Shown: positions 1-8,182 of the stretch, one piece after another | Layout of the letters: every line of letters starts with the position of its first letter | How positions within the stretch are numbered: the first letter of the stretch is position 1 | Assembly: GCA_018267625.1 (NCBI GenBank) | Contig: JAFDYC010000036.1 | Coordinates: 1-38,869, forward strand | Reading direction: 5' to 3' | Source of the DNA: Bacteroidota bacterium | GTDB taxonomy: Bacteria; Bacteroidota; Bacteroidia; Chitinophagales; Chitinophagaceae | DNA length: 38,869 nt | Position numbers and translations under genes: made by a program | The notes under the pieces: model-generated | Seen by the model: only the letters and a program-made list of their open reading frames with translations | Told to the model about the DNA's origin: nothing | The model's database searches: none

Positions 1-613
1 CATACGTGAATCCCGGCAGGCCGGCACCAGCAACATAGGTCTGGGTGGCGCAGGGAATGGGCAGGCCCGTAGCCGAATCATAACCCGTTACCGTGAAGCG
101 GGGCTGCTCCGGTGGTGAATGGCCTGGGTCTTCTAATACTACTGCATATTTGAAGTTGAAGGAATAGTTGTTGAAACCCACCGGCACGTGAATGGAATAG
201 CGAATCATCTCGGCTTGAGCGCCAATGTTTTCATTCCCAATCCGTGCTGAGAAGAGCCCTCCGCCGGGGGCAACGATGGGGAAGCCACCATAAGGATCTG
301 TGGGGGTGCTCATGGTAATCGCATGACGGGAACCGCCAGGGGTACCTGGGGAACCGGTAGGTGCAATACCTGCCACAGGGCCGGAAAGCACCCAGGGAGC
401 AAAGGTTGTGGTAGTACCACCCGTGTAGGTGACTCCGCCTGTATAGCAGCGCCAATTATTAAAATTGCCGAAGGCGAAGTTGATGTTCTGTGGGCAGGTT
501 ACGGCCGTCTGGGCGCCTGCTGGGATCAATGAGGAAAGTCCGAAACCTAACATTAGTATTAAGCCCCTGAACATGTTGCCGCAATGATGCTGAACAAGAG
601 TAACAATCTTCAT
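1..613 (-). CDS. Secreted lectin-like surface protein, N-terminal part (runs off left edge)
   Basis: The reading frame starts at ATG 613-611 and stays open to the window edge, giving about 204 residues; an in-frame TAA lies eight codons upstream, so this ATG is the first possible start. Residues 15-32 form a hydrophobic signal segment ending in 'PAGAQ'. The mature part begins with 'CPQNINFAFGNFNNW' and continues with the segments 'SRHAITM', 'FSARIGNENIGAQAE', 'NYSFNFKYAVVLEDPGH' and 'QPRFTV'. From memory, this pattern is the N-terminal lectin-like domain of very large PKD-repeat or T9SS-sorted proteins in Chitinophagales. The remainder, including any sorting domain, is outside the window. Function is probably surface adhesion or polymer binding, by inference only. 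No confident promoter was found upstream; TGATTTTG at 656-663 on the minus strand is one mismatch from the -7 consensus. Confidence 0.8.
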   Translation of the reverse strand, partial: MKIVTLVQHHCGNMFRGLILMLGFGLSSLIPAGAQTAVTCPQNINFAFGNFNNWRCYTGGVTYTGGTTTTFAPWVLSGPVAGIAPTGSPGTPGGSRHAITMSTPTDPYGGFPIVAPGGGLFSARIGNENIGAQAEMIRYSIHVPVGFNNYSFNFKYAVVLEDPGHSPPEQPRFTVTGYDSATGLPIPCATQTYVAGAGLPGFTY

Positions 614-945
614 AAGAAACTTGGTGAATGCTTAATTCGTTTTTGAAAAAAAACACAAAATCATCTGTGTAGAAACAAAATGTCGTGTGAAAATACAGGA
701 ATATGGAATAGAGACAGACTATTCAAAAAAAAGGTTGGGTAAGCATGTACATATTTTATTCTAAGCTCCAAAAATTATTGAGGATCAATAATTGGGCAAA
801 AAATAAAAGAGTCGCCTGGCCTTTACCATTTGTTCGGTACATCCCATGGTTGCGCTGTTTTTCTTACAGGCATCAACTACAAAGGATTGGTCGAACCCAA
901 AAAAGCACTAGAAACTGAAATACAGATAGCCTGGAAAGAGAACTA
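614..945. other. Intergenic region, no gene seen
   Basis: This AT-rich gap of 332 bases separates the FKBP gene from the secreted-protein gene, both on the minus strand. Apart from the inverted repeat at 773-793 I see no coding potential or RNA gene. It presumably holds the promoter of the secreted protein. Confidence 0.6.
773..793 (-). repeat. AT-rich 9-bp perfect inverted repeat, possible weak terminator
   Basis: AATTATTGA and TCAATAATT are exact reverse complements separated by three bases. Read on the minus strand the hairpin is followed by a short T run (about five T). It lies about 150 bases after the FKBP stop, so it may be a weak terminator for that gene, or an operator for the next one. 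The stem is very AT-rich and therefore weak. Confidence 0.35.
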
Positions 946-1368
946 TCAATTGATTCCCAGTAGTTCCACATCAAATACGAGAACGGCATGTGGCGGGATG
1001 CTACTCCCGGCTCCACGTGCTCCGTAGCCCAGATCGGGAGGAATCACCAAGCGCCATTTACTACCAAGTGGCATGAGTTGCAGGCCTTCTGTCCATCCAG
1101 AGATTACCTGACGGACACCAAAGCTGGCAGGCTGATTTCTTTTGTATGAAGAATCAAAAATGGTTCCGTTGGTCAAGCGCCCTTCATAGTGTACAGTGAC
1201 TCGGCTAGTTGCTTCCGGGCGAGGGCCTTGTCCTTCCTGGAGAATTTCATACTGTAAACCGGATGGCAGTGTGACGACCTCTTCTCTAGCTGAGTTTTCA
1301 GAAAGAAACTTTTCGTTGTCCTCTGACTTTTGGTTGAAAAGCTGACGGAGTTTTTCTTGTAGCGACAT
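946..1368 (-). CDS. FKBP-type peptidyl-prolyl cis-trans isomerase (cytoplasmic)
   Basis: Catalyses cis-trans isomerisation of Xaa-Pro bonds and helps protein folding. From Met at 1368 the protein is 140 residues. Residues 1-30 form a charged N-terminal extension and residues 35-138 the FKBP fold. Family motifs are VHYEGRL (59-65), FDSSY (71-75), QVISGWTEGLQLMP (87-100), LGYGARGAG (113-121) and IPPHAVLVFDVEL (124-136), so the active-site aromatic and Asp positions are in place. There is no signal peptide, which suggests a cytoplasmic protein like FklB. An in-frame ATG at 1446 would add 26 residues, but the -7 box TAATTTTG at 1392-1399 lies inside that extension, so the 1368 start is preferred. 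It lies 125 bases downstream of mazG, with its own probable promoter. Confidence 0.9.
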   Translation of the reverse strand: MSLQEKLRQLFNQKSEDNEKFLSENSAREEVVTLPSGLQYEILQEGQGPRPEATSRVTVHYEGRLTNGTIFDSSYKRNQPASFGVRQVISGWTEGLQLMPLGSKWRLVIPPDLGYGARGAGSSIPPHAVLVFDVELLGIN

Positions 1369-1391
1369 GATTTTTAGTTGGTCTGAATGCC

Positions 1392-1399
1392 CAAAATTA
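1392..1399 (-). promoter_or_regulatory. Bacteroidota -7 box (TAATTTTG) for the FKBP gene
   Basis: An exact match to TAnnTTTG on the minus strand, 23 bases upstream of the ATG at 1368. No good -33 TTTG at the usual spacing is visible. It supports the downstream start codon of the FKBP gene. Confidence 0.5.
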
Positions 1400-1493
1400 C
1401 AGATTGAAATACCGGAGGATTCAACAAAATCAATCCCTGCCTGCATGATTCAGCAAGGACGGAACACACGAATAGGCAGAAAGAAAAAGTACT

Positions 1494-2273
1494 TTAAATA
1501 CCAGGCTCACGCTCTGCAATTTTCATTTCATTCCAAAGCGCATCTTGTTCTTCAAGACTCATTTCACGCAAGTTTCGCTCGTGCGCTTCTGCCCATTTTT
1601 CCATACCCTGAAAGCGGCGTATGAATTTTCTGTTTGTTTTTTCTAACGCAGCTTCGGGATCAATGTTCGCAAAACGGGCATAATTCACCAGGGAAAAAAG
1701 CACATCCCCAAATTCTTCTTCAATATGCTCTTGTTGCCCTTCATCAACGGCTTCAAAAAGCTCAGAGATTTCTTCATCCACCTTTGCACGCACTTGGCTG
1801 ATATGTTCCCATTCAAAACCTACCGTGCGGGTTTTTTCTTGTAACCGGAGCGCTTTTACTAATGCCGGCAAGGCTGCTGGGACACCGGCGAGTATGCTTC
1901 GTTTTCCTTCCTTCAATTTGATTTGTTCCCAATTCCTTTTCACATCCTCATCGCTTTCCACTTTGGTTGAAGCATAAATATGTGGATGCCGTTGCACGAG
2001 TTTATTGCAGATGCTTTCAAGCACATCTTCAAAACGGTATTGCTGCTGCTCTTCGGCAATGAGTGCATAAAAAACGAGGTGCAATAGAATGTCGCCACTC
2101 TCTTCTTTCAGACCTTGCCAATCGCCTTCTGTGATGGCCCCTGCCAGTTCGTAGGTCTCTTCAATGGTGAGTGGGCGCAGGCTTTCGATCGTCTGTTTTT
2201 TGTCCCAGGGGCACGATTGGCGCAGCTCAGACATGATGCGGAGCAGGCGTTCCAGGCTATTGTAGTAAGGCAT
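1494..2273 (-). CDS. mazG: Nucleoside triphosphate pyrophosphohydrolase MazG
   Basis: Hydrolyses (d)NTPs to the monophosphate plus pyrophosphate, which cleans the nucleotide pool and influences ppGpp-linked stress responses. The 259-residue length matches the two-domain MazG of Gram-negative bacteria. The N-terminal signature CPWD is at 21-24, the helix motif EETYEL at 38-43 and the metal-binding EESGD at 57-61. A second MazG half carries EEEFGDVLFSL at roughly residue 185-195, so both all-alpha domains retain their acidic metal ligands. The start ATG at 2273 gives 'MPYYNSLERLLRIM', as expected for the family. It sits 100 bases downstream of two membrane glycosyltransferase-like genes on the same strand. 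I found no clear -7 box in the gap, so it may be read through from them. Confidence 0.95.
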   Translation of the reverse strand: MPYYNSLERLLRIMSELRQSCPWDKKQTIESLRPLTIEETYELAGAITEGDWQGLKEESGDILLHLVFYALIAEEQQQYRFEDVLESICNKLVQRHPHIYASTKVESDEDVKRNWEQIKLKEGKRSILAGVPAALPALVKALRLQEKTRTVGFEWEHISQVRAKVDEEISELFEAVDEGQQEHIEEEFGDVLFSLVNYARFANIDPEAALEKTNRKFIRRFQGMEKWAEAHERNLREMSLEEQDALWNEMKIAEREPGI

Positions 2274-2373
2274 AAAATGTTCAAATTCCTACTGGTAATC
2301 CAAGTGGTAAAATCAATAAAACGCAGCTTGGTCGATTCTCAAGTATCCAGCAAAAAAAGGTTACGATGCAGGA

Positions 2374-4374
2374 CTATTCCTCCGGGGCATCTCCTTGCAT
2401 AGCCATCATGATTCCTTGTGCTCGTGCATTTGCATCCCGGGCGGCGGCGGCATTGCCTGCTGCCTGATACAGTTGTGCCAGCATGCTCCATGCCTGTGCA
2501 TCTTCAGGGTCTATGTTGCTAGCCTTTTGAGCTACTGAAATTGCTTCCTTGATTTGCCCGCTTTGAGCCAGTGCGGCAGCGTAATTCAACGTTGCGATAG
2601 GATCATTACTGTCTGTTTTCAAATGAAGTGCCCAGTACTGGGCAGCCCCGGCAAAATTCCCTGCCGACATTGCGTGCATAGCAGCGAGGTCAAACGTATC
2701 GCTGCGTTTGATGAGCGCACTTAAGGGCACACCATCCACGGATACCACGTGAATTGGATGGGCGGGTAACCAATTTTTGTTTTTCACCAGGCCTTCCGGT
2801 ATCAGACGTGGAAACATCAGGTAATAATCCCAGGGCTGAGTAGCCCGTTTGTAATAGCTCAGGTAGCTCGGTGCGATATAGGCTGTATCACCATGTAAAC
2901 AATCCGGTCCAAACCCACCCATATTGGCCAGCACAATCTCTTTCTTGCCAGGTATGTGCGGGGCATTTTTGCGTAGCCAATCCACTTGTTGCTGCGAAGA
3001 ATTATAGTAGTAATCCAGCTCATAATTTCCTTCTGCTCCTTTGATGCCGCCAACAAATTCATTGAAGTAAACGTATTGGTTGGGATGGCTTCGGAAGGTC
3101 CAAAACACAGCGGGGAGCGTGAGCAAAAAGGCAAGTCCCGGGCCGATGTACCAAGCCTTTTGTCCCGCATTTTTAGCCAGAATTTTTGCCAACATATCGC
3201 CCAGCCAAGCCCAGCCTATTGCTGCAATGATGACCCAAAAAGGATAGACGAAAAACACGTGGCGCCAGGTATCATAAACACTCGAATGCTTATAAGCCAT
3301 GTAGAGTAATGGGAAGAGCGCAGCAAAGAGGCCCCAACTCAGCAGGAATGAGCCGGTTTGCTTACGCCTCAGGAAGCCCAAAACGAGAAAAACCAGGCTG
3401 CCAAAAATGACAGAAATCGGGTTTGAAATCAGGATCCATTTGATTTCATAATACCAGGGCATTGCATAGTTCCACTGATAAGAGCCTTCGAATAGTGTGC
3501 GGATTTTCGTGGCCCGGTGCGTCATGCCTTTTAATGATTCAATGGGATTATTGATTGGAGATTGAAGCCCCCAGGGCCAGGCCAGCAAACCAATGATGTA
3601 CCCGGCAACCAAACCGCCAACAGTTACCCAAAGGATGCGTTTTCGGATCTTCTTTTCAGCCCACCATCCTTGCCTGTTTTCTTTTGAAAGAAGGAACCAT
3701 AGTGCTGCTGTGACGAGCAAATAGGCGAAGAAGAGCAGCCCGCCGGCAGCGCGTACACCAAAAGCCAAACCAAAGCCCAAAGCCAGCAACACGCCATGCC
3801 AAACCATCCTACGGGAGCCATCCTGAAGCAAGGCAATGACGGCATACAAGGCCAACGCGAAGCCTGCTGCAAAAGGAATATCCTTGGGATTGTTCATCCC
3901 TTCGCCGAAAATGCGTGGAGAAAAAAGAATCAGAAACAAAGCCAACACGCCAACGCTCCATCGTCCGCTCAGCCTTCTGGCTATAAGGCCGGTGCTGATC
4001 ATCAGCACCACATTCGTGAGTGCATTGCAAGCATGGCGAATAATGAGTTGGGGGATGGAAGGAAACCAACGATGCAAAATTTCTGTACCAAAATCAAAGA
4101 GCCCGCCATACAATTCCTGCCCCAGAAATTGGGTCTCCATGCCTTTGTATCGAGGCAATAATTTGTCGTAGCCAAGTGCCTGGGTGTCGCCATTAAAGAA
4201 ATAATCCCAGATGTCGCGGCCATAAAAAATCTGGAGCCATTCATCACCCGTTTGGCCGTAGGCAGGGCTCAGTGAGGGCAGCAAGATGGCGATGATGACT
4301 GAGCAGGCGATAAATACGTAGCGCCATTGCCGGTCGGTGGCAAAAGATGAGCCTGCAGGGGCAATCGTAGTCAT
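2374..4374 (-). CDS. GT-C/GT39-like polytopic membrane protein with C-terminal TPRs
   Basis: A 666-residue inner-membrane protein with about ten or more predicted transmembrane helices between residues 20 and 420. After the first helix, the first outside loop carries 'QTGDEWLQIFYG' (Asp44-Glu45), the position where GT-C glycosyltransferases of the PMT/ArnT type hold their catalytic acidic residue. Residues about 575-655 switch to soluble helical repeats of TPR type ('ALHLKTDSNDPIATLNYAAA', 'ASNIDPEDAQAWSMLAQLY'). The likely role is transfer of a sugar from a lipid-linked donor to a periplasmic protein or glycan; donor and acceptor cannot be read from sequence. The start at 4374 is 9 bases after the stop of a second GT-C-like gene, so the two are surely co-transcribed. 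A sugar-lipid transporter or O-antigen polymerase is less likely. Confidence 0.7.
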   Translation of the reverse strand: MTTIAPAGSSFATDRQWRYVFIACSVIIAILLPSLSPAYGQTGDEWLQIFYGRDIWDYFFNGDTQALGYDKLLPRYKGMETQFLGQELYGGLFDFGTEILHRWFPSIPQLIIRHACNALTNVVLMISTGLIARRLSGRWSVGVLALFLILFSPRIFGEGMNNPKDIPFAAGFALALYAVIALLQDGSRRMVWHGVLLALGFGLAFGVRAAGGLLFFAYLLVTAALWFLLSKENRQGWWAEKKIRKRILWVTVGGLVAGYIIGLLAWPWGLQSPINNPIESLKGMTHRATKIRTLFEGSYQWNYAMPWYYEIKWILISNPISVIFGSLVFLVLGFLRRKQTGSFLLSWGLFAALFPLLYMAYKHSSVYDTWRHVFFVYPFWVIIAAIGWAWLGDMLAKILAKNAGQKAWYIGPGLAFLLTLPAVFWTFRSHPNQYVYFNEFVGGIKGAEGNYELDYYYNSSQQQVDWLRKNAPHIPGKKEIVLANMGGFGPDCLHGDTAYIAPSYLSYYKRATQPWDYYLMFPRLIPEGLVKNKNWLPAHPIHVVSVDGVPLSALIKRSDTFDLAAMHAMSAGNFAGAAQYWALHLKTDSNDPIATLNYAAALAQSGQIKEAISVAQKASNIDPEDAQAWSMLAQLYQAAGNAAAARDANARAQGIMMAMQGDAPEE

Positions 4375-4383
4375 TCAGTCTTA

Positions 4384-5994
4384 TTAAGGTTGGTATGTGT
4401 AAATGATGAAGGATTCCTGAGTCTTCACCGGCTTATCCCCTGCATAAATGCCACCGGCATAGACCGGTTTCCAATGCTGCGCCAATTTCGGGTCTTCAAT
4501 GGGCAGGCTCATCACCAGCACCACATTTTTAAGGCTGTCCGGGAATTGTTGTTCGGCCACCATTGCCGCATAATCACCATCAAAGCGATATTGATTGGCG
4601 AGGTAGAGCGAATCGAATTGAATGAAATAGCCCCAGCGCCGGGTGTCGGCCCAATACATTTTGCAGTCGGCAGGCAGGAATTGCAAGACGGCAGAAGCAG
4701 CCCAGCTTTGGTGTCCCACCAGGATTTTGTGTTCCAGGTTATTGTCCATCAAGAATTGAGCAGCGGCTTTCCCATCCGAATAGGTGCTGTCCACTTCATA
4801 ACGTACGGTACCGATGCCCTGATAGCTCTGAATAAAAAACATAAACGCCAAGAGGATACTGAGCACCCGCTGCGTGTCGAAGTTGCGAAACAGGGGGAGG
4901 TTCATCCGGTCTTTTTTATAGAAAGCGGCCAGCCCGAAAACGAACAACATTTCCACCATAATGAGCCCATCATGGCGGTGCTGACCGATGTATTTGTAGG
5001 TAAGCAGATAAATCAACCCGCCGGTGCCACAGAGAAACACAGCAAATACTTTGAGTCTCGGCAAAATCAGCAGCACAAAGGCAAAGAAGATCAGCATGGC
5101 TAACAGGCGCATCGTGTCTAAGGGAATACTTTCGAAACCGCCAATGGTCAGGCCATTTCCGATAGCAGTTTTGAATTGCCCAAAATGGTCCGTGATATGG
5201 AGTTTATCCGACACGGCTTTCATGCCCGGTATCGCCATGTAAGGAATCAGATACCCTCCTCCTACCAGCATCATAAGGGCCGCTCCTAAAGTTTTTTTAT
5301 GCATCTGCTTTCGCTCGACCATTTCCCAAAAAAACAGGAGCATCATTGCGAAGGCCATTGGGAAAACCATACTATGGGTATTGTACAGCCCGACTACAAT
5401 CAAGGCATATATCAGCGGGCTTTTAAACCGTTTTGGATAATACCAAAGAGTAAGCATCAGAAATAAAACGACCAGGCAGTAGTTGCGCCCCACCACGGGA
5501 TATTCGTACACGAAAAACATGGACAGCACCAGCAGCAGCTTCACATAAAATGGGAAGCGAATCCGAAAGAGCATGAAGTAAATCGCGAGGGCCATCACGC
5601 TGGCAGAAACGATATTGACCGTCACCAGAGGCAGGCCCATATTGCCCAGCGGGTACATCAGAAAGTACCACATAGGCGGGTGCCCTATTTGCGGAATCAT
5701 GGTACCGAACAACTCCCGGATGTTGACATGTCGCACCGTAGTCCAGTCGCTTCCTTCATCCCGCCACTGCTCGTGGTAGGTGATGCCCACAGCAACAAGA
5801 ACAGCCCAAAAAGCGAACAGAATCCAAAGAATGCGGCGTTGCCATCCCGGCATGGGAACCGGTCCAATATCCGTTTCTTCTTCCCCGCTCCTTGTTACTG
5901 ACTCTAAAGGTTCTGGTTGTGGATTCGAGACAGGAGTAGCCATACCGGAAGCAGGCTTAGCCTCAGCTTGCGGGCGCTTTTTATGCTTTGACAT
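4384..5994 (-). CDS. GT-C-type polytopic membrane protein
   Basis: A 536-residue protein with a hydrophilic, Pro/Lys-rich N-terminal tail (1-50), about nine to eleven transmembrane helices (about 54-380) and a soluble C-terminal region (about 390-536). After the first helix comes 'YHEQWRDEGSDW' (Asp79-Glu80), followed by 'IGHPPMWYFLMYP', the arrangement seen in GT39/PMT-like transferases where an Asp-Glu pair and a His-Pro-Pro loop face the periplasm. I recognise the fold class but not a specific family. It is the first gene of a two-gene unit with the GT-C/TPR protein, and a good -7 box lies 32 bases upstream of its ATG. It is divergent from ribF. Probable role: glycan or protein glycosylation at the cell envelope, by inference. 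Confidence 0.68.
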   Translation of the reverse strand: MSKHKKRPQAEAKPASGMATPVSNPQPEPLESVTRSGEEETDIGPVPMPGWQRRILWILFAFWAVLVAVGITYHEQWRDEGSDWTTVRHVNIRELFGTMIPQIGHPPMWYFLMYPLGNMGLPLVTVNIVSASVMALAIYFMLFRIRFPFYVKLLLVLSMFFVYEYPVVGRNYCLVVLFLMLTLWYYPKRFKSPLIYALIVVGLYNTHSMVFPMAFAMMLLFFWEMVERKQMHKKTLGAALMMLVGGGYLIPYMAIPGMKAVSDKLHITDHFGQFKTAIGNGLTIGGFESIPLDTMRLLAMLIFFAFVLLILPRLKVFAVFLCGTGGLIYLLTYKYIGQHRHDGLIMVEMLFVFGLAAFYKKDRMNLPLFRNFDTQRVLSILLAFMFFIQSYQGIGTVRYEVDSTYSDGKAAAQFLMDNNLEHKILVGHQSWAASAVLQFLPADCKMYWADTRRWGYFIQFDSLYLANQYRFDGDYAAMVAEQQFPDSLKNVVLVMSLPIEDPKLAQHWKPVYAGGIYAGDKPVKTQESFIIYTYQP

Positions 5995-6026
5995 GAGTAG
6001 AAAAAGAAGGCCTGAAAGGCGGGAGA

Positions 6027-6034
6027 CAAATATA
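6027..6034 (-). promoter_or_regulatory. -7 box (TATATTTG) for the GT-C gene pair
   Basis: An exact TAnnTTTG match on the minus strand, 32 bases upstream of the ATG at 5994. The -33 element is not obvious. It is divergent from the ribF -7 box about 34 bases away. Confidence 0.55.
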
Positions 6035-6067
6035 GGCAGCTGCCTGTGGGAGCCACGGTGCCTCGGT

Positions 6068-6075
6068 TACCTTTG
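6068..6075 (+). promoter_or_regulatory. -7 box (TACCTTTG) for ribF
   Basis: An exact TAnnTTTG match followed by CCGCGCCC, 17 bases upstream of the ribF ATG. It predicts a 5' leader of only about ten bases. No clear -33 TTTG was found. Confidence 0.55.
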
Positions 6076-6092
6076 CCGCGCCCAAAAATCCT

Positions 6093-7019
6093 ATGGACAG
6101 CGCAAGTAAAAGCCAGCCAAAGCCCGGCATTCCTGTTATCACCATCGGCAGCTTCGATGGGGTACACCTGGGACACAGGGCAATCCTCGACGAACTGAAC
6201 CGGAGCGCGCAGTCATTGAACGGGGAAAGCGTGGTTATCACTTTCGAACCGCATCCCCGAAGTGTGCTCCGCCCGGATCAACCGATGCAGTTACTTACTC
6301 CGCTGGAGGATAAACTCAGCCTGCTTCAAGCTGCTGGTGTGTCGCGTGTGGTGGTAACTCCCTTCACACTCCAGTTTGCTCAATTATCTGCGGAAGATTA
6401 TGTGCGTCATTATCTGGTGGCTCAGTTCCATCCCGCAGCAATCGTTGTAGGCTATGATCATCGCTTCGGGCATGACCGCTGTGGCGACATGAGCTTGCTG
6501 TGCCGTATGGCTCCGGAACTAGGTTTCGAGGTCCATGAAATTGCTGCACACATCATTGATGATGCCGCTGTGTCTTCTACCAAAATCAGAAAGGCGCTCC
6601 TTGAAGGCAATGTTCATCATGCTGCCGACATGCTGGGCAGGTATTATTCCATGCAGGGGACTGTCGTACATGGCGACAAGCTGGGTCGTGAATTAGGCTA
6701 CCCTACTGCAAACATTTCCCCATTGTATGCCCAGCAATTAGTGCCTGCCCGGGGCATCTATGCTGTGCTGATTTCTATCGGTGATAAAGAATTCCCGGCC
6801 ATGGCCAGCATCGGCACCCGACCCACCGTCAGTGATGCAGGCCGGGTTTCTATTGAAGCTCATCTTTTCGATTTCGATGCTGACTTGTATGGTCAAAACA
6901 TTCGGATTGCTTTTGTGAAATGGCTGCGTGATGAATTGAAATTCGAATCCATGCAGGCGTTACAAGATGCACTTCAGGAAGACGAACTCATCTCCCGCGA
7001 TGTGTTGCGCCGCCTCTGA
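6093..7019 (+). CDS. ribF: Bifunctional riboflavin kinase / FAD synthetase RibF
   Basis: Phosphorylates riboflavin to FMN and then adenylates FMN to FAD, in the cytoplasm. The 308-residue length is typical. The N-terminal FAD-synthetase nucleotidyltransferase half carries the GSFDGVHLGH motif (19-28), FEPHP (51-55), GYDHRFGHDR (120-129) and SSTKIRKALLEG (161-172). The C-terminal riboflavin-kinase half starts at about 185 and carries GRELGYPTANI (198-208), with the Pro-Thr-Ala-Asn segment that binds Mg-ATP, then the 'GIYAV' strand and 'IEAHLFDFDADLYGQ'. All key motifs are intact. The start at 6093 fits the -7 box ending at 6075. The urea transporter gene follows after about 120 bases with no visible terminator between them. 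Confidence 0.97.
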   Translation: MDSASKSQPKPGIPVITIGSFDGVHLGHRAILDELNRSAQSLNGESVVITFEPHPRSVLRPDQPMQLLTPLEDKLSLLQAAGVSRVVVTPFTLQFAQLSAEDYVRHYLVAQFHPAAIVVGYDHRFGHDRCGDMSLLCRMAPELGFEVHEIAAHIIDDAAVSSTKIRKALLEGNVHHAADMLGRYYSMQGTVVHGDKLGRELGYPTANISPLYAQQLVPARGIYAVLISIGDKEFPAMASIGTRPTVSDAGRVSIEAHLFDFDADLYGQNIRIAFVKWLRDELKFESMQALQDALQEDELISRDVLRRL

Positions 7020-7140
7020 GTACAATCCAGTTATTTTCATTAAAAGCATTCGATGCCCTGCTCGGGTTGCACTTGTCCTGTTCGGAACGCTTCACTGAAT
7101 GGCACATCATCCAATCAGAAATTTTCCCACCATTCTTCAA

Positions 7141-8004
7141 ATGAAGTTTCAGAACAACAAAAGCTCCCGCTTCGGATTTCTGGGCCTGACAAGGGCCTTC
7201 ATGCGGGGCTTAGGGCAAATCATGCTACAGGAAAATGCCTGGACTGGACTGTTCTTTTTTATTGGCATCTGTTACGGCTCTTTAGAGATGGGACTTGCAG
7301 CGCTCCTCTCATCAGTTTGTGCTACACTTAGTGCCTGGCTGTTGGGATTTGGACGACCTGAAATCGAAAGTGGATTATATGGCTATAGTGCTGCATTGGT
7401 AGGCGTGGCCCTTGCTCTGTTTCTGCATCTTTCCTGGCTGGTCTGTCTCTTGATAATAGTAGGAGCAGTTAGTGCCGCTATCCTCCAATATGCCTTTATC
7501 CAAATAAAGATTCCTGTCTTCACCTTGCCTTTTGTTTTGCTCACCTGGCTGGCATTGTACCTGGCAACAACATTCTTTCCGGATATGCTCCGGCAACCGA
7601 TACACGGATCGTCCGTTTCCACTTGGGCCTTTGTCTTTCGTGGATTTGGCGAAGTGATTTTTCAAAATAGTATCCTGTCGGGCATACTCTTCCTTATTGG
7701 CATTGCCATTCACTCCATACGTTCTACCGCTTTTGGGATAGCAGGGGCACTACTGTCCGGCTTGATAGCCTATTTGTTTCATGCTTCACCGGATTCCATA
7801 GCCGAAGGAATATTCAGCTATAATGCCGTGCTGTGCGCCATCGCCCTTTCGGGCCCAAAACGTCGTGATTTGTTTTGGGTTGGCGGTGTCACATTGCTGG
7901 CCGTTGCGGTTCAGTTTGGGATGACTGCTTATGCTCTTCCTGTGCTCACTTTCCCATTCGTGGCAGCAACGATGATCTGCGTAAGGTTAAAAAGCCTGAT
8001 ATAG
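7141..8004 (+). CDS. Urea transporter (UT/Utp family)
   Basis: A membrane channel-like protein for facilitated urea uptake. From Met 7141 it has 287 residues; an ATG at 7099 would add 14 residues. It shows the internal duplication typical of the family. Half one has 'ESGLYGYSAALVGVALALF' followed by 'IPVFTLPFVLLTW', and half two has 'GIFSYNAVLCAIALSG' followed by 'LPVLTFPFVAATM'. The two Pro-x-x-Thr-x-Pro-Phe segments correspond to the urea-pore helices. About ten transmembrane helices fill the rest. The N-terminal 'LRGLGQIMLQENAWTG'-like stretch ('FMRGLGQIML', 'ENAWTG') is also characteristic. No urease, nickel or amidolyase gene lies in the window, so the use of imported urea cannot be judged. 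Transport direction and any regulation by nitrogen are unknown. Confidence 0.88.
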   Translation: MKFQNNKSSRFGFLGLTRAFMRGLGQIMLQENAWTGLFFFIGICYGSLEMGLAALLSSVCATLSAWLLGFGRPEIESGLYGYSAALVGVALALFLHLSWLVCLLIIVGAVSAAILQYAFIQIKIPVFTLPFVLLTWLALYLATTFFPDMLRQPIHGSSVSTWAFVFRGFGEVIFQNSILSGILFLIGIAIHSIRSTAFGIAGALLSGLIAYLFHASPDSIAEGIFSYNAVLCAIALSGPKRRDLFWVGGVTLLAVAVQFGMTAYALPVLTFPFVAATMICVRLKSLI

Positions 8005-8182
8005 GGCATCATTAAATACGCAGCTTCTCGTTAGAAAGTTTTCGCATCAGTATCCCGGCTTCATTTGACAATTTTTTGAAGGGATGATTGCTGCTGACAA
8101 ATTCTACTGCCTGATAATTCACGTAATTTGAAATGCAAGCCTGCCGGGATATCCTGATTCAGGCTGCCTAAACCGAATTCCT

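Noticed and set aside
4390..5103. Open frame of 237 codons antisense to the GT-C gene
   Set aside because: Fully overlaps a gene with clear membrane topology, and its product lacks domain features.
8120..8132. GTAATTTG upstream of the protease gene as a -7 box
   Set aside because: The spacing inside the element is one base short of TAnnTTTG.
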